Below are positions 1 to 8,225 of a stretch of DNA of 54,554 bases, in pieces. The position numbers and the translations under genes were made by a program. A model generated the notes under the pieces. The model was not told the DNA's origin, ran no database searches, and was given only the letters and a program-made list of their open reading frames with translations. The stretch is taken from the NCBI GenBank assembly GCA_003021685.1, contig PXRO01000023.1, forward strand, positions 46,815 through 101,368. Reading direction: 5' to 3'. How positions within the stretch are numbered: position 1 is the stretch's first letter; each line of letters opens with the position of its first letter. This DNA is from Halobacteriales archaeon QS_4_62_28. GTDB lineage: Archaea > Halobacteriota > Halobacteria > Halobacteriales > Haloarculaceae.

Positions 1-246
1 GTTCGAAAGACCGGAGGTCTTTCGTCATCACGAGAGAGCTGGGCTCTCTCGGACGACAGCGAGCCCCGGAGCGGTCGAGCGCCGCGAGGGCTTTCGGTGT
101 CTCTGATGTATTCAGCACGGCTGCTTATTCGGACATCTATGGAAATACGACATCTGCACCTATGGAAACGCGACGTCTGCAAACTCGAAGCGGGCACCGC
201 CCGCGGTGATCGGTGTCCTTTCCCGTCGCTAGTTCATAGCAGTGGC
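1..246. other. Non-coding leader with hairpins and a short tandem repeat
   Basis: I see no supported gene here. Two perfect hairpins lie at 5-23 (8-bp stem, 3-base loop) and 31-51 (9-bp stem, 3-base loop). An imperfect 22-base unit occurs twice at 137-158 and 160-181, with 19 of 22 bases identical. An open frame starting at 97 runs through this region into the next gene, but its extra N-terminal residues look random (Arg/His-rich) compared with the acidic protein that follows. Confidence 0.5.
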
Positions 247-450
247 ATGGCAACCCAGCCCTGCGATAGCTGTGGCATGGATGTCACTATCGCTGGTGGC
301 ATCGCGAACATCTGGACCCAGGAGGCGACTGTGACCGGTGGGATGACGCTGGAACTCGTCGATGGGACCGAGCACTTCCTCTGTTTCGACTGTATCGACC
401 GTCTGCCCGACGACGAGGACGTGACCGCCGACCACGTCCGCGGGCTGTGA
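247..450 (+). CDS. Small cysteine-rich protein of unknown function
   Basis: This 67-residue acidic protein has CDSC near the N-terminus (residues 5-8) and CFDC further on, so two Cys pairs that could bind one zinc ion. I chose the ATG at 247 rather than 97 because the protein becomes acidic and structured only from there, with MATQPCDSCGMDV as a typical small zinc-protein start. It resembles a haloarchaeal conserved hypothetical family. It stands alone, convergent with the lipoprotein gene downstream. The function is not known to me. Confidence 0.7.
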   Translation: MATQPCDSCGMDVTIAGGIANIWTQEATVTGGMTLELVDGTEHFLCFDCIDRLPDDEDVTADHVRGL

Positions 451-466
451 CCGTTCGGGGACGGAC

Positions 467-1732
467 CTACGCTTCGGGTCCGGAATCACTACCGAGCGTG
501 ACGCCGCTGTCACCGCCGCTGTACAGGAGTAGCAACTGGTAGGACGGTGTGACACCGATGACGACGCTGTCGCCGGAGGCGACCGCGTTCTCCTCCCCAC
601 TCGTTTCACCACCCCACGTGCCAGCGGCCGTCTGGTCGGCGCTCTCGCGCTCGGCAAAGCCGTTCCCGCGGATCTGCAGGTCGCCGGCCGGAACCGGGTC
701 GCCGCCGCCGTGAGTGATCGTCACGGTGCCGGCCTCACCGTCGTACTCGAAGGTAAACGAGGCCTGTGGCGTGTCGGTGCTCGAACTGGAGAGATCGAAC
801 GGCCCGAGCGAACTGGTCGGCACATCGGCCGTCGCGAGGACGACTCGTCCGTCGGTCGACAGGGTCGGCGTCGTCTCGCCGTATGGTCCCGCCGTCGTCG
901 CCCACGATTCGACGGCATCGGTGTCGGTGGCCCCGCTATTCTCAAAGACCACGGCGGTCTTCATCTGTGTGGTCTCACTGCCGACTCGCCAGCGCCCGCC
1001 CTGGGCGAGTGCGGCCTCCGTGTCGAGTCCGGTCGATCCTCCCTGTCCGATGACGACGTGGCCCGTTCCGAGCGCCGTGAGGAGTGCATCGCAATCCGCA
1101 TCGACGGTCCGGTAGCTCTCGCCGTTCCCAGTGGCCGCATCGAGTGCCGATTTTGCGACGGCGCTGGCGGTGGCTGACACGTCCTCACGCCGGCGACGGT
1201 CGACGAGGACGACCTGTCCGTCGCCGACGGCGACAGCCCGCTTCTCGTCCGGACTGTACAGATCGAAGCCCCGATGGGTGCCACCGTCACTGAACCCGGC
1301 ATCGGTGAGTTCGGTGACGAGTGTATCGCGCTCGAAGGGACCGTCGTAGACGGTGACATCCCCCGCAATCCGGTGGATGCTGCGAAGCGACCCGAGCGTG
1401 TCGAACCCGGCGAGGCCGATATCGTTGCGAAGGTTCCGGACGCGTGCCGCGGGCAGTGCGTCGGCGTGTTCGAGGAGCGTCGACGGCTGGAGAGTGAGAA
1501 ACGAGTAGTCGTCTCGGTCGATAGCCGATGGGGCGAACAGCCACTGTCCGACAGTCTCGCTGTCGGTGACGGTGGCCCGTGTCGCCGTCTCAGTTCGAGT
1601 CGTCGCTGCCGTCCCCGCCGTGGTCGATGTCTCGGTCGAACTGCTGGTCGAGAAGGTCGAACACCCGGCGACGCCGCCGGTCGCTGCGAGTGGTATCGTC
1701 CGGCGGAGGAGGGCCCGGCGCGTCTGATCCAT
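467..1732 (-). CDS. Tat-exported lipoprotein of unknown function
   Basis: The 421-residue product begins MDQTRRALLRR and continues to a lipobox ending AGC, which is a twin-arginine signal with a lipidated Cys. It should therefore be exported folded and anchored on the outer face of the membrane. A Ser/Thr-rich linker follows, then a globular domain. Near residues 320-360 a segment with FTFEYDGEAGTVTITHGGG resembles the beta-rich C-terminal part of haloarchaeal pilin-like proteins. I preferred the start at 1732 over 1759 because it places the RR motif at residues 5-6. The substrate or partner is unknown. Confidence 0.8.
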   Translation of the reverse strand: MDQTRRALLRRTIPLAATGGVAGCSTFSTSSSTETSTTAGTAATTRTETATRATVTDSETVGQWLFAPSAIDRDDYSFLTLQPSTLLEHADALPAARVRNLRNDIGLAGFDTLGSLRSIHRIAGDVTVYDGPFERDTLVTELTDAGFSDGGTHRGFDLYSPDEKRAVAVGDGQVVLVDRRRREDVSATASAVAKSALDAATGNGESYRTVDADCDALLTALGTGHVVIGQGGSTGLDTEAALAQGGRWRVGSETTQMKTAVVFENSGATDTDAVESWATTAGPYGETTPTLSTDGRVVLATADVPTSSLGPFDLSSSSTDTPQASFTFEYDGEAGTVTITHGGGDPVPAGDLQIRGNGFAERESADQTAAGTWGGETSGEENAVASGDSVVIGVTPSYQLLLLYSGGDSGVTLGSDSGPEA

Positions 1733-1977
1733 GTTCGAACCCACCCGTTCACACGGCAAATACTTGTTCGTCTCGGGCCGACGCTGGCCTGCTGGCCGTC
1801 ACACGGCCGTCTGACGGGTTTTTAAATACCGTCCTGGCGACCGTTTGCCACGGGCACGCATACTGACGACCACTCGGCATCCTCATCCTCCCACGCGTGC
1901 CCGGATACGACGACCCACCCTCTTCGGGAATGTCGGAACCACTCACCGCGATTTTCGCCGACCGACAGCAGACAGTA

Positions 1978-2634
1978 TCAGGTGCCCTTCAGCGACGCTC
2001 GAACGTCGTCAAGTGTTTCCGGACTGGCCATGACGGCCACCGTGTCACCGGCCTCGAACCGCGTCCGTGGCAGTGGAATCGTCATCGCCTCGTGGCCCCG
2101 ACCGTGGGCGTAGATGCGTGCATCGCCGGGCAAGTCCAACGCGACGACCCGGTCACCGATCACTGGCGATCCGTCCGGGACGATGACGCTGGCGACCGAG
2201 AGTTGCTCGGTCAGGTCTGCGAGGACGTTGAAGTCCCCACCCAGCAGTGCCGTCTTCGCGCCCGCCGCGCCGAGTCGCTCCGGATAGATGATCTCGTCGA
2301 CGTCGGCGGCGTACTTCTCGTAAATCTCCTCGCGGTAGTCCTCGTCGATGCGTAACACCGTTCGGCAGTCGTGTTCCTTGCCGATCATGCACGCAGCGAA
2401 GTTCGTGTTCAGGTCGCCCGTCAGCCCCCCGATTGCATCGGCCTCGCCGATGCCCGCCGATTCGAGGACGGACTCGTCGTTCCCGTCGCCCTGGACCGTC
2501 TCGAAGCCTTCCTCTCTGCTTCGGTCGACTTTGTCGATGTCCCGTTCGACGATGACGACTCCGTGGCCCTCGCTTCCGAGGATGCGCGCAGTCCGCGTCC
2601 CGACGCGTCCGTACCCGACGATAACGAACTTCAT
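1978..2634 (-). CDS. TrkA-family potassium transport regulator (RCK domains)
   Basis: The 218-residue protein starts MKFVIVGYGRVG, a Rossmann nucleotide-binding motif of RCK_N (TrkA-N) domains, which bind NAD(H) or ATP and gate K+ channels or Trk transporters. An acidic residue at the end of the second strand (VERD) and the QGDGNDESVL loop fit the family. Residues from about 140 form an RCK_C domain. No membrane channel subunit lies next to it, so it acts on a transporter encoded elsewhere. The ATG at 2634 fits the family start better than the upstream one at 2661. Confidence 0.88.
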   Translation of the reverse strand: MKFVIVGYGRVGTRTARILGSEGHGVVIVERDIDKVDRSREEGFETVQGDGNDESVLESAGIGEADAIGGLTGDLNTNFAACMIGKEHDCRTVLRIDEDYREEIYEKYAADVDEIIYPERLGAAGAKTALLGGDFNVLADLTEQLSVASVIVPDGSPVIGDRVVALDLPGDARIYAHGRGHEAMTIPLPRTRFEAGDTVAVMASPETLDDVRASLKGT

Positions 2635-2883
2635 ACCACGTGCTACGTCATCACCCCACAAAACGGTACTGCCCCGTAGCCACCTCTCGCTGGAGTTGAC
2701 AGCCGTGTGGTGGTTGCACGCCCCGAACCCCTCTCTTTCGACTAGAAGGGGACTGTCGTCTTGCGGTTATGGGTGTCGGAGTTCACTTTCACTCCGGTTC
2801 GTCAGACGGCCGAAAGACGCACGACGGGAACGGGTTCGAGGTGAAACGGTCACGTCGAGGCGTGGCCCTCCGTCTGGCTCTCG

Positions 2884-3933
2884 TTACTCGTCCATCAGAC
2901 CGCCTTCCTCGACGCGCATGACTGCCTCGCCGTCGGGCAGGTTCGGCGCGTCGACGAGTTTGACGATGCGCTTGTTGCCCTTGGACTTGCGCAGGTAGAT
3001 CCGGAACGTGGAGGTGTGGCCGAGGATGTTCCCACCGATTGGCTGGGTCGGGTCGCCGAAGAAAGAATCGGGGTTCGAAGCGACCTGGTTGGTGACGACG
3101 ACGGCGGTGTTGTTGAGGTCGCCCACTCGCATCAGGTCGTGGAGGTGCTTGTTGAGTTTCTGTTGTCGTTCGGCGAGTTCGCCACGACCGACGTACTCCG
3201 CGCGGAAGTGGGCCGTCAGCGAGTCGACACAGAGCAGTCGGACGGGGAACTCGCCGTCCTGACTCTCGCTGGCGATCTCCTGTGCTTTCTCGGCCAGCAG
3301 GATCTGGTGGTTGGAGTTGAACGCTTTGGCGACGTGGATCTTGTCGAGCACTGACTCGACGAGTGCATCGAGCAGTGCCTCGTCGCCGGCGTCGGCCGCC
3401 TCTTCGTCCTCGACGACGTCGTGGCGGACCATCGTATCTTCGAGCACCTCGTCGTCGAGGCCCTTGACTATCTGATCGATTCGCTCGGGACGGAACGTGT
3501 CCTCGGAGTCGACAAAGATCGCACTGCCCTCCAGTCCCCCGTGTTCGGTTGGCAGCTGGACGGTGACCGAAATCTGGTGGGTCACCTGGGACTTGCCGGC
3601 CCCGAACTCGCCGTACACCTCGGTGATCGACTGGGTTTCGATGCCCCCGCCCAGCAGGTCGTCGACTTCCTCGACAGACCAGGTGAGTTTGCCGATCTGT
3701 TCGCGCCGTTCCAGCACTGCCGCACCGGTCTCGAAGCCACCGATGTCGGCGGCTTCACGCGCGGCCTGGATGATGTCGGCGGCCGAGGATTCGCCGATGT
3801 CGGCGGTGTTGGACAGTTCACCGGGGGAGGCAACGGCGATCCCCTGGTAGCCGTCGAACCCGTTGTCTTTGAGTTTTTCTGCTGTCGCCGGTCCCACTCC
3901 TGGCAGGTCTTCGAGGTCCTCTGATGCGGACAT
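2884..3933 (-). CDS. radA: DNA repair and recombination protein RadA
   Basis: This is the archaeal RecA/Rad51 recombinase, which forms filaments on single-stranded DNA and drives strand exchange. The 349-residue length is normal. Residues 1-60 form the helix-hairpin-helix domain ([12 protein letters not shown]). Walker A is GEFGAGKS at 108-115, Walker B is LLCVDSL near 240, and the L2 region contains NPDSFFGDP. No intein is present. It is read leftward behind a strong TATA-like box and lies downstream of the element-interrupted membrane gene. Confidence 0.98.
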   Translation of the reverse strand: MSASEDLEDLPGVGPATAEKLKDNGFDGYQGIAVASPGELSNTADIGESSAADIIQAAREAADIGGFETGAAVLERREQIGKLTWSVEEVDDLLGGGIETQSITEVYGEFGAGKSQVTHQISVTVQLPTEHGGLEGSAIFVDSEDTFRPERIDQIVKGLDDEVLEDTMVRHDVVEDEEAADAGDEALLDALVESVLDKIHVAKAFNSNHQILLAEKAQEIASESQDGEFPVRLLCVDSLTAHFRAEYVGRGELAERQQKLNKHLHDLMRVGDLNNTAVVVTNQVASNPDSFFGDPTQPIGGNILGHTSTFRIYLRKSKGNKRIVKLVDAPNLPDGEAVMRVEEGGLMDE

Positions 3934-3953
3934 ACACGTCGCTTGTGCGTCTG

Positions 3954-3964
3954 GGGATATAAAC
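3954..3964 (-). promoter_or_regulatory. TATA-like box of radA
   Basis: On the minus strand the sequence reads TTTATATCC, centred about 25 bases before the radA ATG at 3933. That spacing predicts a transcript starting at or almost at the start codon (leaderless), as is common in haloarchaea. This is read from sequence only. Confidence 0.6.
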
Positions 3965-4034
3965 CCACGTTAACAGGAGAGTGAAAGTGAAACTGGCCGA
4001 CAGCGGCGGTATGACTGTCACCGAATACGAAGAG

Positions 4035-4574
4035 TTATACGAGATGCGAACCGATAGCTGCCAGTCCGAGGCTCCCGGTGAAGACGGCGACGCCGAACGT
4101 CCAGTCGGGTCCGGCGACGAACTGGTCGCCGACGAGTCCGGTGGCGAGGACGGCAATCGCCACCATCGAGAGGACGGGCCGGTCGGCGAGCGAACGACCG
4201 AAGGTCCGGAGTCGCCAGACGAAGTCGTCGAGTTGGCCGATACCGGTGGACGTAACGTTTGATACTTCTCAGCCGTCACGGTCCCCGGCTGAATATATCA
4301 TTGCTTACGTCCACCGGTAGAGGAGTGTTGCACTGATCGGTCGGTTCCCGTCGGGGTTCTCGGCCGGTTCGAACGCCGAGAGCGTCCCGTCGTCGACGGT
4401 CAGCAGGTCCCCGGTGTGGCGGCGGCGACCGTCGGCACCGGCGACACGCAAGAGCGTTATCGCTTCGTCGTCGGTGCCGACCACGCGGTAGATGCCAGGT
4501 GTGGCGTTCGCTGCAACCACGTCGGCGTCGGCGAGACGGTAATGATCGTAGGCCGCGGGCGCATTCGCTGTCAT
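4035..4574 (-). pseudogene. Membrane protein gene split by a 79-bp palindromic element
   Basis: The upstream part (4574 to 4305) encodes an acidic domain ending in the tail YRWT, whose last codons and stop lie in the inserted element. The downstream part (4238 to 4035) carries on in frame with GQLDDFVWRLRTFGRSLADR and then two hydrophobic segments. Removing 81 bp (4239-4319, one GA copy plus the element) joins both parts into one 156-codon frame counted from 4586, or 152 from MTANAPAAYD at 4574. The gene follows pspAB with a 2-base gap and precedes radA. I infer loss of the two-helix membrane anchor; the soluble part may still be made. The family is unknown to me. Confidence 0.8.
4241..4319. 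mobile_element. Family A palindromic element, copy 1 (79 bp)
   Basis: The ends are perfect 15-bp inverted repeats TACCGGTGGACGTAA, and the similarity between the arms continues inward to about 35 bp, so nearly the whole element can fold back. It contains no open frame. It is flanked by GA on both sides (4239-4240 and 4320-4321), read as a 2-bp target duplication. It is 76/79 identical to copy 2 at 13783-13861. This has the form of a non-autonomous MITE; no transposase is in the window. Confidence 0.85.
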
Positions 4575-4576
4575 CG

Positions 4577-5194
4577 TCACTCCCACGGGTGCTCACCGGG
4601 TCGGTCCGGCCAGAGCGGGTACCAGTACTCCGTGTCGGACTCGACGGCGAGTTCCCCGTCGAGGTTCGAGTCGAGTTTGAACTCCGCCGACGAATCGCGT
4701 TCGTGGGACTCGTGCTCGTCGGGCGCGAAGGGGTAGTACCGGCCCCGCCGGAAGGAGTACACCCAGTAGACGAGTTGGCCGCTTCGCTCGTCCTCGAACG
4801 CGAAGACGGCCGCCAGTAGCCGCGAGCCATAGCGGGCCTCGATCAGCGTATCGGCGGCGAAGTGGATCGACGTGACCAGATCCTCGAACTCGTCGTCGTG
4901 GAGGACGATCCACTGGTAGCCGTGATCGTCGGTCGTGAAATCGGCCGTCGTGCCGGTCTCGACTTCGCCTGCCGCCAGAATCGCCTCGACCTCGTCCATC
5001 GCGTCCTGGAAGTCGGTGTTGTCCACGTCGGCGAAACACAGCGCCGCGTCACCGGTCGGCGCGTAGCCCAGTTCCGCCTCCATCGTAATGTACGCCGTCG
5101 ACATGCCAAAAAGGTCCTCGGGGTCTGCATCCCGGGTGGCGTCGGCCTCGGCTTTCGTCCCGAGGATTCTCTTGAGTCCGTCCAGCAGTCCCAT
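4577..5194 (-). CDS. pspAB: PspA-associated protein PspAB
   Basis: The 205-residue protein begins MGLLDGLKRILGTKAEADAT and matches my recollection of the haloarchaeal PspAB family, found near HtpX and linked to the PspA membrane-stress response. It is soluble and acidic, with no membrane segment. I chose the start at 5194 over 5317 because the longer N-terminus is not haloarchaeal in character. The neighbouring htpX gene at 6077-6952 supports the family call, although a toxin-antitoxin pair now lies between them. The biochemical activity is not known to me. Confidence 0.75.
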   Translation of the reverse strand: MGLLDGLKRILGTKAEADATRDADPEDLFGMSTAYITMEAELGYAPTGDAALCFADVDNTDFQDAMDEVEAILAAGEVETGTTADFTTDDHGYQWIVLHDDEFEDLVTSIHFAADTLIEARYGSRLLAAVFAFEDERSGQLVYWVYSFRRGRYYPFAPDEHESHERDSSAEFKLDSNLDGELAVESDTEYWYPLWPDRPGEHPWE

Positions 5195-5295
5195 ACGCGT
5201 GTTGTGTGGACGGTCGCTCTTAGGTCTCTCCCTCGCCAGTGTTGTATGTGTGGCCCGTGCGGGAATAGATGAGGGATTTGTCAGGCCAGCGACCA

Positions 5296-5322
5296 TAGTG
5301 TGCGTCCACACTACCATTTATC
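5296..5322 (+). promoter_or_regulatory. Palindromic operator and TATA box of the vapBC-like pair
   Basis: A perfect 7-bp inverted repeat TAGTGTG/CACACTA with a 4-base spacer (5296-5313) directly abuts TTTATC (5317-5322). The TATA-like box is about 27 bases before the ATG at 5347, so the transcript should be leaderless. A dyad over the BRE/TATA position is where a dimeric AbrB-type antitoxin would repress its own operon. The assignment is by inference. Confidence 0.6.
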
Positions 5323-5346
5323 AAGAGTGGAGCCGTTCTCTCGTGT

Positions 5347-5598
5347 ATGAGCAGTGAACGGGTCGATTCCGAGAGCAAAGTGTCGGGGAATCAGGCGAAC
5401 ATTCCCGCCCGTATCCGTCGAGAACTCGATATCGACGACGGTGACACGCTCCGCTGGCACGTCGAAGGCGACGGGACAGTCCGCTTACAGGTCGTCCAGC
5501 AGCGTAGCGATACGTTCAGTGACTTCGACGGCTACGACGGCGATCGGGAGACCGACGGCACGACCGAACACGACACGTGGGGCGTCGACCGGGAATAG
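5347..5598 (+). CDS. AbrB/SpoVT-type antitoxin (VapB-like)
   Basis: The 83-residue protein has the swapped-hairpin AbrB pattern: SKVSGNQANIPARIRRELDI, then DDGDTLRWHVEGDGTVRLQVV. Such proteins bind DNA as dimers and neutralise a partner PIN toxin. The acidic C-terminal tail (residues 50-83) is the likely toxin-binding part. The stop codon abuts the ATG of the toxin gene, so the two are translationally coupled. A palindrome at the promoter fits autoregulation. Confidence 0.88.
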   Translation: MSSERVDSESKVSGNQANIPARIRRELDIDDGDTLRWHVEGDGTVRLQVVQQRSDTFSDFDGYDGDRETDGTTEHDTWGVDRE

Positions 5599-6033
5599 AT
5601 GCCGCGCGCACTCGTCGATACGACGGTGCTCTTTGCCGCCGCGTACCGCCGCGACGGCGCACACGACGATGCCCTCCCGCTTCTCCAGGGTATCGACGAC
5701 GGAACGCTCCCGGAAGCCGTGGTGCTCGATTACGTGCTTGCGGAAACGCTGAACGGACTGACGACACACGCCGGTCACGACGCTGCCACCGACTTCCTCC
5801 ACCGGATCGAGGAAAACACCCGGTTCCACATCGAGGCGCTGACCACGGGCGAGTTCGCCACGGCGAAAGCGCTCTTTCGCCAGCACGATCGGTTCTCGTT
5901 CGTTGATGCCGCTATCGTCGCGTACATGCAGGGGGAAGGGCTCGGGTATCTCTACGCGTTCGACGACGACTTCGACGCCGCCGAGGGCATCTACCGCCTC
6001 GACACCGCGACGAACCCGTATCGGCCAGAGTGA
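5599..6033 (+). CDS. PIN-domain ribonuclease toxin (VapC-like)
   Basis: The 144-residue PIN domain begins MPRALVDTTVLFAAA, giving the first acidic residue (D7). Further acidic residues occur at the family positions: DYVLAETLNGL (E at about 49), SFVDAAIVAY (D at about 102) and the C-terminal DDDFD. PIN toxins cleave RNA in a metal-dependent way. It starts directly after the antitoxin stop codon. The pair sits between pspAB and htpX, both on the other strand, and so looks like an insertion into a stress locus. Confidence 0.9.
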   Translation: MPRALVDTTVLFAAAYRRDGAHDDALPLLQGIDDGTLPEAVVLDYVLAETLNGLTTHAGHDAATDFLHRIEENTRFHIEALTTGEFATAKALFRQHDRFSFVDAAIVAYMQGEGLGYLYAFDDDFDAAEGIYRLDTATNPYRPE

Positions 6034-6076
6034 CCGGCTTGCACTCTGTGTTCGGCACGGTACGTGAAAACGTCGT

Positions 6077-6952
6077 TCACCGCCCTTCGAGTTCGCGTTC
6101 GAGGTCTCGCAGGCGTTCGATCCGTTTCTCGGTCGAGGGGTGTGTGCTGAACAGTTTCCCGACGACGCCGGACTTGATCGGGATGATGAAGAAGGCGTTC
6201 ATTTCGGCCTGGTCGCGCAGGTCCTCCTTTGGCACCTTGTCCATCCGGCCGTCGATTTTCATCAGCGCCGTTGCCAGCGCCGATGGCTTGCCGGTGATCG
6301 AGGCCCCACCGCGGTCGGCGGCGTACTCCCGGTAGCGACTCAGCGCGCGGATCAACAGGAACGAGATGATCCAGACGACCAGCGAGACGACGATGGCGAC
6401 GATGATCGGTGCGCCGTTGCCACCCCGGTCGCGGCCGCCCGAGAACAGCCAGCCCCAGCGGACCACGAGGAAGGCAATCGTCGAGAGGAAGGAGGCGATG
6501 GTCATCACCATCACGTCGCGGTTCTTGATATGGGCCAGTTCGTGAGCGAGGACACCCTCCAGTTCCTCCTGGTCGAGGGTGTTCATGATCCCGGTGGTCA
6601 CGCAGACTGCCGAACTCTTCTTCGACCGGCCGGTCGCGAAGGCGTTTGGCGCGCGCGAGTCGGCGACGGCGACTTTCGGCTTTGGCAGGTCGGCCTGCTG
6701 AGCGAGGCGGTCGATCATCCGGTGGAGTTCGGGGTACTCGTCGGGGTCGACCTCGCGGGCCCCCATCGAATAGAGCGCGAGTTTGTCGCTGAAGAAAAAC
6801 TGCCCGATCAGGAAGACGCCCATGCCGAGGATGGCGACCCCGAAAAAGCGGGTCTGTGTCATCACTCCGATGAAGACGATGTACAGTACGAACAGCAGGA
6901 ACATCGTCAATATCATCCGGGCGCGAAGCCCCCAGTCGGTTTGCCACTCCAT
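6077..6952 (-). CDS. htpX: Zinc metalloprotease HtpX
   Basis: This integral-membrane M48 protease degrades misfolded membrane proteins. The 291-residue sequence has two N-terminal membrane segments, the zinc site HELAH in GVLAHELAHIKNRD, another pair of hydrophobic segments, and the EYAADRGGA motif that supplies the third ligand. I chose the ATG at 6952 (MEWQTDWGLRARM) because the TATA-like box at 6974-6983 is then at leaderless spacing. It would work with pspAB in envelope stress. Confidence 0.93.
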   Translation of the reverse strand: MEWQTDWGLRARMILTMFLLFVLYIVFIGVMTQTRFFGVAILGMGVFLIGQFFFSDKLALYSMGAREVDPDEYPELHRMIDRLAQQADLPKPKVAVADSRAPNAFATGRSKKSSAVCVTTGIMNTLDQEELEGVLAHELAHIKNRDVMVMTIASFLSTIAFLVVRWGWLFSGGRDRGGNGAPIIVAIVVSLVVWIISFLLIRALSRYREYAADRGGASITGKPSALATALMKIDGRMDKVPKEDLRDQAEMNAFFIIPIKSGVVGKLFSTHPSTEKRIERLRDLERELEGR

Positions 6953-6973
6953 ACGCGACCGTACGCGGGTCAC

Positions 6974-6983
6974 GAATAAAAGG
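6974..6983 (-). promoter_or_regulatory. TATA-like box of htpX
   Basis: The minus strand reads CTTTTATTCG, centred about 26 bases before the ATG at 6952. This supports leaderless transcription from that start rather than from the upstream ATG at 6973, which would lie in the promoter. Confidence 0.55.
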
Positions 6984-7138
6984 GTTGTTCGACCGCCTGC
7001 GACCGATTGTCACGTAGAGACCGTTGTAAGCCGGTACCGGATCGCACCGACCCGGGGTCGGTGTCTACCGGTACATAGTTACAACGATCCCTGACTGCCC
7101 GACACAACCACTATGGCACGACCGACCGAACGACAGGT

Positions 7139-7642
7139 ATGTCCCTCGCTGACACGGCTCCCGACCGGTTCGACCGACGGTCACTCCTGTCCGCGCTCGC
7201 TACAGTGGTCCTCGTCAACATCCTCGGCGGCGCACCGGCAGTGCTCGGCGGCCCGGACTCGGCGTGGTTCGACGCGCTCACAAAGCCCGCACTTTACCCT
7301 CCGAGTTGGCTCTTTGGCGTCGTCTGGACGCTCCTGTTCACACTGCTCGGGGTCGCCGTCTTCCTCGTTGCCCGCGAAGGCCTCGGCCAGCGACAGGTTC
7401 GGGTCGCACTGGGCCTGTTTGCCCTCCAGTTCGTGTTTAATATCGCCTGGACGCCCACCTTCTTCACCCTCCAGCAACCGCTGGCCGCACTCGGCGTGAT
7501 CGCCGTGCTCGATGTCCTCCTGCTCCCGATTCTCTGGGCCTTCGACCGCGTCGACCGCCGGGCCGCCCTGCTGCTGGTCCCGTATCTCGCCTGGGTGCTC
7601 TTCGCGACGGTGCTGAACTACCAGTTCTGGGTGCTGAACTAG
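7139..7642 (+). CDS. tspO: TspO/MBR family membrane protein
   Basis: The 167-residue protein has five hydrophobic segments and TspO signatures: WFDALTKPALYPPSWLFGVVWTLL in TM1-2, FNIAWTPTFF in TM3 and a final LNYQFWVLN. TspO proteins bind tetrapyrroles and have roles in porphyrin handling and stress. The N-terminus before TM1 is short. It is a single gene, followed by a long non-coding block. Confidence 0.93.
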   Translation: MSLADTAPDRFDRRSLLSALATVVLVNILGGAPAVLGGPDSAWFDALTKPALYPPSWLFGVVWTLLFTLLGVAVFLVAREGLGQRQVRVALGLFALQFVFNIAWTPTFFTLQQPLAALGVIAVLDVLLLPILWAFDRVDRRAALLLVPYLAWVLFATVLNYQFWVLN

Positions 7643-8225
7643 GTGCGAAAGCAGCTGTCGACGACTGAACGTCTACATGAGGAACAGACGCGGCCACTCA
7701 CGACTGAACGCCCTCACCCCGCTCGGCGGTTCTGTGCGGGATATTCTCGCGTCGCTCGAATAGTGCCCGCGCAGAACCGCCGAGCGCGCCTCGCCCGTTC
7801 GTCCACCCCTCCCCGGATTCGCGCCCGCCGGCGCGAATCACGCGTCCTGACCGCCCAGCACAGCAACGCACAGCCTGGTACACCCCCGCACCGCAGTGGC
7901 CGGGAGCGAGTGCGGGGCGCTTGCGCCCCAATGCCGAGCGACCCGGGGAAGGGCAGGCCTGCCGTGCAGTGCTGTCGGTGCTGTCCTGGTGGACGAACGG
8001 GCGAGGCACGTCTCGCGCCGGAGGGAGTCGCTGTTCGGCCGCTATCGGCGCGAGCGGAGCGAGCGTCGATATGCCGAACAGCGACCGCGAGCGTGCCGAG
8101 GGCGTTCAGTTGTTGGTGTCCATAATCGTTGCTGGCGAGCGTGCCGAGGGCGTTCAGGTGTCAACTGCTCGCTCGGCAAATCAAGAACACGTCACTTAAC
8201 CGCGCCACAGGCATAGCATCGTCAC
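7643..8225. other. Hairpin-dense non-coding block
   Basis: No frame here has haloarchaeal coding character: the translations are Arg/Pro/Cys-rich. Visible structures are 21-base arms at 7720-7740 and 7766-7786 (20/21 paired), a perfect 10-bp stem at 7816-7825/7830-7839, and a perfect 13-bp stem at 8027-8039/8073-8085. A 23-base direct repeat occurs at 8087-8109 and 8135-8157. A 13-base motif at 7703-7715 is exactly inverted at 8098-8110 and so encloses most of the block. It could be a structured RNA or repeat DNA. Confidence 0.5.

Noticed and set aside
3981-4262. 93-codon plus-strand frame between radA and the family A element
   Set aside because: It is antisense to the downstream half of the interrupted membrane gene, whose hydrophobic segments and exact frame restoration are better evidence.
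4241-4319. Family A palindrome as a transcription terminator
   Set aside because: The near-identical sequence at unrelated loci, the target duplications and the frame restoration on removal fit a mobile element better; there is also no T-tract.
7643-8125. Open frame of 160 codons in the hairpin block
   Set aside because: The product is rich in Arg, Pro and Cys and has no acidic bias, unlike real genes here; strong inverted repeats explain the open frame.
8087-8157. CRISPR-like repeat
   Set aside because: Only two copies of the 23-base repeat with a 25-base spacer exist, and no cas genes are in the window.
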